A stretch of DNA of 64,000 nucleotides from RZZS01 sp964491785 (GTDB lineage Bacteria; Pseudomonadota; Alphaproteobacteria; Micavibrionales; Micavibrionaceae), in NCBI GenBank assembly GCA_964491785.1, contig CAZBGS010000003.1, positions 62,001 through 126,000 on the forward strand. Reading direction: 5' to 3'. The translations under genes were made by a program, and so were the position numbers. Every line of letters starts with the position of its first letter. The first letter of the stretch is position 1. Of this stretch, positions 16,366 to 24,677 are shown piece by piece. The notes under the pieces are model-generated. The model saw only the letters and a program-made list of their open reading frames with translations. It was not told the origin of the DNA and did not search any database.

Positions 16366-19049
16366 CCGGAATGCTTGAAGGACTTAAATTTCTGGAACCT
16401 TCCATTCTGGCCCTGCTGACAGCACTGCCGGTTTTATGGTTCATCCTGAGAGTAACGCCCCCCTCGCCGAAACTGGTTGAGTTCCCCGCGGCCAGATTTC
16501 TCGAAAACCTGACGCCGAGACGCCGCACCCCCAGTAAAACCCCATGGTGGATCCTACTGATAAGGATCCTCGCGGCCGCAGCCATAATTACCGCGCTCGC
16601 CCATCCGGTGCTGAACCCCGCCTCCGGCCTCACAGGCAAAGGCCCTTTGCGCCTGATTATCGATAACGGCTGGGAATCGGCGCAAATCCGGGACAGGCAG
16701 ATGCAAGCGGTTCATGAAGCCCTGAAACAGGCTGGCAGGGAAAACCGTGAAGTATACATTCTGACCACCGCCGCAGATCCTCAATATTCAGGCCCGCTCA
16801 GCGCCGCGGAGGCTGCCTCGAAAGTAAAAGCCATGAATCCCCGTCCCTGGCCCGCCGATTACCATGCCTGTTTGAAAAAACTCGCAGAAATCAGAATAAA
16901 TTCAGGCGTTGAAAACATCTGGGCAGGCACCGGAATAACAGGCAGCGGCTTCGAAAAACTGGCGACCACCCTTCAGTCCAGCGGAACACTTGCCTATCTC
17001 CGCCCGGCACCCGAAGAATCCCCCCTGCTGCTGAGACCCGGAGACAACCTTGCCGCCGGAACCGGCGCCGAAGTGACAGCTCCCGCTACCGGAACCAGTA
17101 TTGCCGCAACCATCAGGGCTCTTTCCCGGAACGAGAAGATAATCGAAAGCAGGCAGGTAATCCTCGATTCTTCCTCGCGCCGCCGGAAAGTTGCCTTTGA
17201 CCTGCCTCTGGAACTTCGCGGCGGCATCGCCAAAATCGACATTCAAGGCCGCAGCAGCGCCGGTAGCACTTTGTGGCTGGATCCCGGCGGCCAGTCCCGC
17301 ACAATCGGAATATACTCCCCAGCCGGTCAGGAAGAACGCGCTCCGCTGACTGAAAGCGTTTATTACCTGAAAAGAGCCCTGGAACCATACGCTTCCACCC
17401 TCGCCGGCAACGTTCCGGATATCCTGGCCGCGCGCCCCTCCGCCATCATCCTTCCCGATACCGGAGCCATGTACCCGGAAGCGCTTGACGGACTGGAAGC
17501 CTGGGTACGCAAAGGCGGCCTTCTAATTCGTTTTTCCGGCCCGAGAATGGCTGAAAACTATTCGCAGGCCTTCCTTATTCCAGCGCCCCTGATCGGCGGC
17601 GAGAGATCCATGGAAGGAACCCTTACCTGGGGCCAGCCCAAAAAGCTCGCCCCCTTTCCTGAAAACAGCCCCTTCTTCGATCTCGCCGCCGATCCGGAAG
17701 TCCGGGTTCGCCGCCAGCTTCTGGCAGATCCGGGCAGCAAGGCCGAAATCTGGGCCTCGCTTGAGGACGGCACCCCGCTGATAACCGCCGCCCCGCTGGG
17801 TCAGGGAATGCTGGTGATGATTCATACCACCGCCGGGCCGGAATGGTCTGACCTGCCGCTCTCGGGAACCTATGTTCAGATCCTGAAACGCCTGCTGCAG
17901 ATTTCCGCCAACCCCTCTGCATCAATAAAAGCCGAAGGCTTGCTTCAGCCGATCAGTATCTCCGACGGCTTCGGCAGGCTTGTCGAGCCTGCCTCGAACG
18001 TAAAGCCGCTGGACGCCTCCAGGCTTGCGGAATTCGTCCCCGGCCCCGACCATCCCCCCGGCATTTACGGTCGCGCAGGTTACCGGGTAATCGTAAATCT
18101 GGGCGAGCATCTGAAAGATTTCAAGGCAGCCCCTCCGCTTCCGGCAGGCGTTACCGAAACCGGTTACGGCAGAACCTATGAAACCGACCTGCAACCGGGA
18201 TTGCTTCTGGCGGCAAGCTTCCTCCTGCTTTTCGACTGGCTCGTGATGCTTCTGCTTGCCTCCGGCCTCGCCAGAGCCTTCCACCGTCCTTATGCCGCAA
18301 AACTCGCCGCCGCCTGCCTGCTCTCACTTATCCCTCCGCATCATGCCCGGGCCGCGGAAAACGATGCCAGATACGCAGCCAACCTGCATCTTGCCTATGT
18401 CATAACCGGCAACCCGGAAATCGACGCGATATCGGAAAAAGGCCTGACCGTTCTGGCAGAAGCCCTCAGATCCCGTACTTCTGTCGAACCGGAAGGGGTC
18501 GCAGGCATCGACCCGGAAAAAAATGATTTGCTGTTCTTTCCCGTTATCTACTGGCCCATCGACCCGCAAGCCCGTCCCCTGTCGAACGCGGCGATGGCAA
18601 ATATCCAGTCTTACCTAAGCCACGGCGGCACGATTCTTTTCGACACCAGAGACGCCGGCATGCGCGAAGGTTCCAGATCTGTTACAAGGAACAGCCAGAT
18701 TTTAGGCAATCTTCTGGCTCCGCTCGACATCCCCCCGCTAATACCCGCCCCGCCCGGCCACGTTCTCGGTAAGACCTTTTATCTTCTCAAATCCTATCCC
18801 GGAAGGTTCGACCACGGCGACGTCTGGGTCGAGAAGGAAAGCTCCGGCGACCGCGACGGCGTCTCCACGGTGATTATCGGCGGTAACGACTGGGCCGGAG
18901 CATGGGCGGCTGAAAGCGACATCATCCCCCGCCACCAGAAAGACCTCGCCATCCGCTTCGGAATTAACGCCGTCATGTACGCCCTTACCGGCAACTACAA
19001 GGCCGATCAGGTTCATGTCCCCCACATCCTCGAAAGGCTCGGAAAATGA
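16362..19049 (+). CDS. BatA-type N-terminal / DUF4159 membrane protein
   Basis: An 895-residue protein. The first 90 residues, with helices at about 9-30 and 63-85 and 'PPSPKLVEFPAARFL' between, match the aerotolerance-regulator (BatA) N-terminal domain. A long periplasmic segment follows; residues around 360-520 resemble a glutamine-amidotransferase-like fold. Hydrophobic helices at about 610-660 include 'LLLAASFLLLFDWLVMLLLA'. The C-terminal 230 residues, starting after 'PPHHARAAENDARYAANLHL' (a likely cleavage or membrane-exit site), are the DUF4159 domain. It overlaps both neighbours by four bases. In alphaproteobacteria this gene set is conserved but uncharacterised; a role in envelope protein handling is inference. 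Confidence 0.85.
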   Translation: MTGMLEGLKFLEPSILALLTALPVLWFILRVTPPSPKLVEFPAARFLENLTPRRRTPSKTPWWILLIRILAAAAIITALAHPVLNPASGLTGKGPLRLIIDNGWESAQIRDRQMQAVHEALKQAGRENREVYILTTAADPQYSGPLSAAEAASKVKAMNPRPWPADYHACLKKLAEIRINSGVENIWAGTGITGSGFEKLATTLQSSGTLAYLRPAPEESPLLLRPGDNLAAGTGAEVTAPATGTSIAATIRALSRNEKIIESRQVILDSSSRRRKVAFDLPLELRGGIAKIDIQGRSSAGSTLWLDPGGQSRTIGIYSPAGQEERAPLTESVYYLKRALEPYASTLAGNVPDILAARPSAIILPDTGAMYPEALDGLEAWVRKGGLLIRFSGPRMAENYSQAFLIPAPLIGGERSMEGTLTWGQPKKLAPFPENSPFFDLAADPEVRVRRQLLADPGSKAEIWASLEDGTPLITAAPLGQGMLVMIHTTAGPEWSDLPLSGTYVQILKRLLQISANPSASIKAEGLLQPISISDGFGRLVEPASNVKPLDASRLAEFVPGPDHPPGIYGRAGYRVIVNLGEHLKDFKAAPPLPAGVTETGYGRTYETDLQPGLLLAASFLLLFDWLVMLLLASGLARAFHRPYAAKLAAACLLSLIPPHHARAAENDARYAANLHLAYVITGNPEIDAISEKGLTVLAEALRSRTSVEPEGVAGIDPEKNDLLFFPVIYWPIDPQARPLSNAAMANIQSYLSHGGTILFDTRDAGMREGSRSVTRNSQILGNLLAPLDIPPLIPAPPGHVLGKTFYLLKSYPGRFDHGDVWVEKESSGDRDGVSTVIIGGNDWAGAWAAESDIIPRHQKDLAIRFGINAVMYALTGNYKADQVHVPHILERLGK

Positions 19050-21106
19050 TGCCGGAATTATCCAGCCATTTCGCAATCCATTTCACCCCGCTCGTCCCGG
19101 CCCATATGCTGGCGTTAATAGCGGCCCTTGGCCTTGTGCTGGCGATCGCCTCGTCCTTCCGGTTCAGGCATGGCCTGTTCTGGAGAATTGCAGCTCTTGC
19201 CCTGATCATCCTCACTCTCTCCGGCCCCTCGATATTGAAAGAGGAGCGCAAACCCGTAGACGACGTGGCCGCAATCATAGTCGACCGCAGCCTGAGCCAG
19301 CAAATGGGGAACCGCACGGCTCAGACGGACGAGGCGCTTGCCGGACTTAAGGCAACGCTTGAAAATGTTCCGGGGCTGGAACTGCGGATAACAGAAGCCC
19401 CGCTGGATAACGACAGCCCCGGCGAATCGACCGAGCTGTTCCGGGCGCTGGAAAACAGACTTGCCGACATCCCCGAAAGCCGCCGGGCCGGAGCCATCCT
19501 GATTACCGATGGCCGCGTCCACGACACTCCCGGCAGCGCCGCCGCGTCTTACGGCCCTCTGCACGCCCTGCTGACCGGCGCAAAAAACGAGCGCGACAGA
19601 AGACTGGCCGTCATCGAAGCCCCCGCTTACGGCATCGTCGGAAAAACCGTGGAGATCAGATACAGCATAATCGATGAGAACACCGGTAAAAACGCCGCCG
19701 GTCTGCGAATCTCCGGTAATGGCGAAACACTCCTCCAGTCGCAGGTCACTCCGGGAAAAGAGCAAACGGCAAAGCTTGAAATAACCCGCCCCGGCCAGAA
19801 CGTCTTCGAACTGGAAGCCGAAGCCGTTCCCGGCGAAGCCAGCGAAATCAACAACCGCGCCACGTTAGTGGTCAACGGCATAAGGGACAGACTCAAGGTG
19901 CTTCTCGTCTCCGGCCTCCCCTATAACGGCGAGAGAACATGGCGCAATATCCTTAAATCCGACCCCGGCGTCGACCTCGTCCATTTCACTATCCTGCGGG
20001 AGCCTGAAAAGCTCGACGCCACCCCCTACGACGAACTGGCCTTGATCGTCTTCCCGATCAACGAGCTGTTCGAAGTGAAGCTGAAGGAATTCGATCTTAT
20101 CATATTCGACCGCTACCGCCAGAACAGCGTGATGCCCCTTCAGTATTTCGCCAACATAGCCAATTACGTCAAGAACGGCGGCGCCCTGTTCGTGGCAAGC
20201 GGCCCTGAATTCATCGGCATGGAATCGATTGCCCGCTCTCCCCTGTCGGAAATACTGCCCGCCTCCCCCGGAAGCGGGTTTGTCGAAAAGCCGTTTATGC
20301 CAAAGCTGTCCGACACCGGCCGCTTTCATCCTGTAACCCGGCCTCTGGCCGAAATCCGCCACTGGGGAAGATGGCTCCGCCAGATAGACCTGGTAATGAA
20401 AAGCGGCAAGGTTCTTATGGAAGGAGCAAACGGCTCTCCTCTTCTTGTCCTTGAGGAAGTCGGCAGCGGCAGGGTGGCCCAGCTCGCCAGCGATCAAATC
20501 TGGCTTTGGGCGAAAGGATACGAAGGCGGCGGCCCCTACTCCGATTTGCTGCGAAGGACAGTGCACTGGCTGATGAAGGAACCCGAACTTGAAGAGAATT
20601 CACTCATCATAAGTCCAGGCCAGCGCGAAATAGCCCTGCGCATGCGAACCTCTCCCGGCACGAAAAAGACCATCACCGTCACCCCGCCCACAGGTGCGCC
20701 TGCCGAAGTCGTACTTAAAGAAACCGATAACGGCTGGATGCAGGCGAATATGGAAGCGAAAGTTCCGGGCGTGTATTCATTCGAACATAACGGCAACCGG
20801 CAATTCGCTTCCATGGGCAGCCTTAATCCGCCCGAATTCCGAGGGATTACCGCGACGCAGGAAATCCTCTCCCCACCGGTCAAGGCCGCAAAAGGCGGCA
20901 TTTTCTGGATCAGCGAAGGCATTCCCGATACGCGCCTGGTCAAATCCGGCGGCTCCTATGCCGGAAACTCCTGGCTTGGACTTCGCCGTAACAGCGACTA
21001 CAGCATAGCCGGAGTCGCCTCGACGCCTCTGATACCATCCTGGCTGGGCGTCCTCCTGGTTCTTTTCACAATTCTGGCCGGATGGTGGCGCGAAAGCGGA
21101 AGATAG
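19046..21106 (+). CDS. Large membrane protein of the MoxR/DUF4159 operon
   Basis: A 686-residue protein, last in the operon. Two N-terminal helices ('MLALIAALGLVLAIASSF' and 'IAALALIILTLSGPSIL') precede 'EERKPVDDVAAIIVDRSLSQ' (in part), which is the start of a von Willebrand A-like fold with D-x-S at 'VDRSLSQQ'. A large periplasmic part with a class I amidotransferase-like segment ('YVKNGGALFVASGPEF') follows, and one C-terminal helix ('WLGVLLVLFTILAGWW') ends it. The topology mirrors the preceding protein, so the two may form a pair in the inner membrane. The overlap with DUF4159 is ATGA. It converges on the histidine kinase gene 24 bases away. Confidence 0.8.
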   Translation: MMPELSSHFAIHFTPLVPAHMLALIAALGLVLAIASSFRFRHGLFWRIAALALIILTLSGPSILKEERKPVDDVAAIIVDRSLSQQMGNRTAQTDEALAGLKATLENVPGLELRITEAPLDNDSPGESTELFRALENRLADIPESRRAGAILITDGRVHDTPGSAAASYGPLHALLTGAKNERDRRLAVIEAPAYGIVGKTVEIRYSIIDENTGKNAAGLRISGNGETLLQSQVTPGKEQTAKLEITRPGQNVFELEAEAVPGEASEINNRATLVVNGIRDRLKVLLVSGLPYNGERTWRNILKSDPGVDLVHFTILREPEKLDATPYDELALIVFPINELFEVKLKEFDLIIFDRYRQNSVMPLQYFANIANYVKNGGALFVASGPEFIGMESIARSPLSEILPASPGSGFVEKPFMPKLSDTGRFHPVTRPLAEIRHWGRWLRQIDLVMKSGKVLMEGANGSPLLVLEEVGSGRVAQLASDQIWLWAKGYEGGGPYSDLLRRTVHWLMKEPELEENSLIISPGQREIALRMRTSPGTKKTITVTPPTGAPAEVVLKETDNGWMQANMEAKVPGVYSFEHNGNRQFASMGSLNPPEFRGITATQEILSPPVKAAKGGIFWISEGIPDTRLVKSGGSYAGNSWLGLRRNSDYSIAGVASTPLIPSWLGVLLVLFTILAGWWRESGR

Positions 21107-21130
21107 AGCATTGGACGATCATGTTGAATC

Positions 21131-23818
21131 CTATGCGGCAATTACCTTTGTCTGCCCTAAAATCGCAGCAATCTCGCTCTCCATCTGTCTCTTGTTTACC
21201 GGCTTGCGAAGGATCGATTTTATATTGGCAATCGATTGCGCAGAATCTTCGAGACTTTCCCTGCTGTAACCGGTTACAAGAAGAAACGGAAGATCGGGCC
21301 ATTCCATCTGCGCCTGCGCGGCAAGCTCAAGCCCCGTCATCTTCGGCATATTGTGATCGGTAACCACTAGCTGGTAAACCCCGGGATTTTTCCGCAAAAA
21401 CTGCAATGCCTCAAGACCGGATGAACAGCAGGAACAAACGTAGCCTGATCTTTCCAGCAAGGTTATCAGCATTTCACGTACGCTCTCCTGATCCTCGACC
21501 ACCAGAATTCTAACTTTGCCCTCCGTCATTGCAGGCATGCCGCTTTCCTCCACTTCGGAAGTCTCCTCTTCCGCCTTCAGAACATCGGCCACAGGCAGAT
21601 AGATATCAAATCTCGTCCCTTTACCCAGAACACTATCGACCGTAAGCGCTCCGCCATGTTCCAGAACCACGCCATGAACATTCGCCAGCCCCAGCCCTGT
21701 TCCTTTGCCAACCGATTTTGTTGAAAAGAAGGGTTCGAAGATATGTTCCATGATCGACCTGCTCATACCTGTTCCCGTATCCGAAACACTGAGCAGAAGA
21801 TAAGGCTGATTTCTTACCAGCATTCCCAGTTCCAGATAGGTATGGCCCGGCTCGATGTCAAATATTCTAAGCGGCTGAGTCGCTTTTCTATCCTGAGGAT
21901 CGTCCGAAATCATTCCCTCGAACATATCTTCGTTTGCCTCGACTTCCTCAAGTTCGAGCGTGATTTCGCCATGTCCGTTTTCCATTGCGTCCTTTGCATT
22001 CACGCACAGATTCATCAATATCTGGGCTATCTGGGTGGTATTGATCAGAACCAGAGAATTATCAATTTCACTGATATTGGCATTTATCTCTATTGTCTTC
22101 GGCACGCTTGCACGAATCATATCAAGAGTGCTGTCGAAAACCTCTGAAATATCGGCTGCCGTTTTTCGGCTCTCCTGACGTCTGGAGAACGTCATAATCT
22201 GATCGATCAGACTGCGTGCCTGCACAACTGCCTCGACAATGTTGCAGGCGTATTTCCTCTTTTTGGGATATTCCCCCAGATCCTCGGCAAGAAATTCGGC
22301 ATAACCCATAATAGCCGCAAGAATATTATTGAAATCATGCGCAATTCCTCCGGCAAGTCTGCCGACAGCCTCCATTTTCTGTGCCTGATGGAATTGCTGC
22401 TGAAGCACCTCGCGCTCTTCTTCGGCCAGCTTGCGCTCGGTAACATCGCGGGCAGTACCGATAAATCCGCCGTCAGGAAGAAGCGACAAGGATAATTCAG
22501 CCCATACGGATCCCCCGTCCTTACGCTGCAGATACGCTTCCCCCCTCCATGACCCCGTCTCTCTCAACGCCGGTAGTATCTTGTCGTGAATTTTCCTGCG
22601 GTTCTTCTCGTCGTAAAGATTTTCCCATTTCTGCCCCTTGTAACTCCATGCGTGGTTATCGGAGATACCGTGAAGTGCGATTAGCGCTCTGTTGAGATAG
22701 ATTATCCGCCCCTCGTTGTCGCAGATGCCAATGCCGTCGCCAGCCGCCTCGATCGCTGCCAGCCTTTTTTTGGAAAGTGCCTCGGTTTGCATCATCTCTG
22801 TCACATCCCGAACAACCCTGACCATTCCACCGTCCTCAAGCATCGAAAGCGAAAGATCCTGAAAGAAAGTCGTTCCGTCTTTTTTCCTGCCTATTGAATG
22901 ACCATGCCAGGTACCTTCAAGCCTCAGGCTCGGAAAAACTTCTTCTTCCATCCACTGGCATTGCTCCTCGTCGTAAAGCGACTTCCAGAACAGCCCGCCA
23001 AGATCCTCTGCGCTTGAATAACCGTAAAGAGCCGCGAAAGAGTTATTTGCATAAGTTATATAACCCTCGTCATTACAATGGCATATACCATCGAAGGCCG
23101 CCGTTATAGCCGCCATGCGCTGTTCCATTAGACGTATTACTTCCCGCCTTTCCTGATCCGTTTTGCGCAAAACCGACAGCCTGTCCACCAGAACCACAAT
23201 CAACACAAACCCGGAAAGTCCCATGATGAAGACAGACCAGTAAATCTGCGAGTGACGGTATCTCTGCTCTTTCTCTCTGTTCTTTGAAAAGAAGGCGTCA
23301 ATCCCGGCATCGGCAAGTCCGTCAATCTGCGATGAGATCTTATTTAGTTTTTCCCATACCTGTCCGGCATTGCCGCCGGCTTTGACAGTGTCCAGTTGCG
23401 CCAGGAGAGTTTCGAGATAAATAATATCGTCCTGCACCCCCATCATTAATCTGATATCGAAGTGACGGTAATTTGCTTCAAGTTTGTTAAGATCTAAAAA
23501 ATTTTGCTCCAGTCCCTCAAGATTCCTACGTACCTCTTCATGGCTGATAAGCGTCTCATCAGAAAGATAAGCCATCAATCCGGACTCGAATTGTCGGTAA
23601 TTATCTTCCAGACTTAATAATACTCTGTAATATTGACTGAATTTGGCGAGCGCCATTTCCTCCTGGCTAAGGATCCTGGTAGAAACGTTTATTACTGCCA
23701 TGGCAAATGCAAGAATAAAAAGCGTTGGCAGGAAATTCCGTGGTTCTATGAAAGTGCGGAATCGGAAGAATTCCCGGCAGTCGGCGCCGGCATCAGGTTT
23801 CGGCGGAAACAGGCTCAA
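21131..23818 (-). CDS. Membrane hybrid sensor histidine kinase with two PAS domains
   Basis: An 895-residue hybrid kinase. Helices near residues 30-50 and 195-218 enclose a periplasmic segment predicted to be helical. Two PAS-PAC units follow (about 240-350 and 360-475), each with 'GICHCNDEGYITYANNSF'- or 'GIGICDNEGRIIYLNRAL'-type cores. The phosphoacceptor is His494 (G-G-I-A-H-D-F-N-N-I-L). The ATP lid 'GKGTGLGLANVHG' is intact, and the C-terminal receiver has acceptor Asp821. There is no phosphotransfer domain. Its start lies 26 bases inside the end of the response-regulator gene, so the two are one transcript and probably one pathway. Confidence 0.9.
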   Translation of the reverse strand: MSLFPPKPDAGADCREFFRFRTFIEPRNFLPTLFILAFAMAVINVSTRILSQEEMALAKFSQYYRVLLSLEDNYRQFESGLMAYLSDETLISHEEVRRNLEGLEQNFLDLNKLEANYRHFDIRLMMGVQDDIIYLETLLAQLDTVKAGGNAGQVWEKLNKISSQIDGLADAGIDAFFSKNREKEQRYRHSQIYWSVFIMGLSGFVLIVVLVDRLSVLRKTDQERREVIRLMEQRMAAITAAFDGICHCNDEGYITYANNSFAALYGYSSAEDLGGLFWKSLYDEEQCQWMEEEVFPSLRLEGTWHGHSIGRKKDGTTFFQDLSLSMLEDGGMVRVVRDVTEMMQTEALSKKRLAAIEAAGDGIGICDNEGRIIYLNRALIALHGISDNHAWSYKGQKWENLYDEKNRRKIHDKILPALRETGSWRGEAYLQRKDGGSVWAELSLSLLPDGGFIGTARDVTERKLAEEEREVLQQQFHQAQKMEAVGRLAGGIAHDFNNILAAIMGYAEFLAEDLGEYPKKRKYACNIVEAVVQARSLIDQIMTFSRRQESRKTAADISEVFDSTLDMIRASVPKTIEINANISEIDNSLVLINTTQIAQILMNLCVNAKDAMENGHGEITLELEEVEANEDMFEGMISDDPQDRKATQPLRIFDIEPGHTYLELGMLVRNQPYLLLSVSDTGTGMSRSIMEHIFEPFFSTKSVGKGTGLGLANVHGVVLEHGGALTVDSVLGKGTRFDIYLPVADVLKAEEETSEVEESGMPAMTEGKVRILVVEDQESVREMLITLLERSGYVCSCCSSGLEALQFLRKNPGVYQLVVTDHNMPKMTGLELAAQAQMEWPDLPFLLVTGYSRESLEDSAQSIANIKSILRKPVNKRQMESEIAAILGQTKVIAA

Positions 23819-24497
23819 GACCTAGCTCCCTTGCCCTCAACGCCGCCTGAGTTCTGTTCTTGGCACCCAGCTTGCGGAAAATTCCCCTTACGTGAAGCTT
23901 TACCGTAACTACCTGCAGATCCAGCGCCCTGGCAATTTCCTTGTTGGACGCTCCTTCCAGCAGATATGAAAGAACTTCACGTTCGCGAACTGTAAGATTT
24001 CCGGCGTTATGGTTCCCGTTACCGTCGCCGTTTATATGCGAGTAAGGAGGAATGCTGGAACCGCCGCGTCCGCTATCGTAATAGGCGGGCATTACTTCGT
24101 TGTTATCCCGGTCGATTGGCAAAAATTTCTCACCCGACAGCACAAACTGGATAGCCTTCAGCAAGGCCTTTCCGGAAAGGGTTTTCGGGAAATAACCCAT
24201 AACCCCCAGCTCCATCGCCATTTTAACGTCTTCGCTTTCGGCAGTCCCGGACATCAGGGATACCGCAAGATCGGGATACTCTCTACGCAATCTGGCAAGT
24301 CCTTCCATACCGTTCATTCCCGGCATTTTGAGGTCGAGCAGAATAAGATCAGGCGATATGTTGCAACTCTTGAGATGGTCGAAGACACCATGCAGATCTT
24401 TTGCCAGGACAATCTCGGCCTCGGGCTCGGCCCGTTCGATATACTGAACCAGCGCGTCGCGGAACAATGTATGGTCGTCGGCAAGGAGGAGTTTCAT
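23793..24497 (-). CDS. NarL/LuxR-family response regulator
   Basis: A 234-residue regulator. The receiver has the acidic pair D7-D8, acceptor Asp55 in 'LILLDLKMPGMNG', and the switch region; a linker rich in Gly and Asn ('GDGNGNHNAG') follows. The LuxR-type helix-turn-helix spans about residues 165-225, with 'LTVREREVLSYLLEGASNKE' and 'VKLHVRGIFRKLGAKNRTQA'. The downstream hybrid kinase overlaps its end by 26 bases. A 20-bp dyad 35 bases upstream of the start (24532-24551) could be its own operator. Targets cannot be told from sequence. Confidence 0.92.
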   Translation of the reverse strand: MKLLLADDHTLFRDALVQYIERAEPEAEIVLAKDLHGVFDHLKSCNISPDLILLDLKMPGMNGMEGLARLRREYPDLAVSLMSGTAESEDVKMAMELGVMGYFPKTLSGKALLKAIQFVLSGEKFLPIDRDNNEVMPAYYDSGRGGSSIPPYSHINGDGNGNHNAGNLTVREREVLSYLLEGASNKEIARALDLQVVTVKLHVRGIFRKLGAKNRTQAALRARELGLEPVSAET

Positions 24498-24531
24498 AAC
24501 AACAAAACTTTATTTATGTATACTCTGGAAG

Positions 24532-24551
24532 TCTAAAGAATATACTTTAGA
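24532..24551. promoter_or_regulatory. 20-bp dyad upstream of the LuxR-type regulator
   Basis: TCTAAAGAATATACTTTAGA has perfect 7-bp arms around AATATA and lies 35 bases before the regulator start. No T-tract follows in the minus direction. Position and size fit an operator bound by a dimeric LuxR-type regulator, possibly the gene product itself. The surrounding 180-base gap (24498-24677) shows nothing else. Confidence 0.4.
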
Positions 24552-24677
24552 GGATTACAGTTGCCAAACTATTAACGCAACGGTTTTATTTGTTATTGCG
24601 TGAATTATCCCTGCGTCCGGCCACTTGCGACGCTTATTTCAATACCCTCGTATGACAGGATTCCATCGGTTTTCCGC

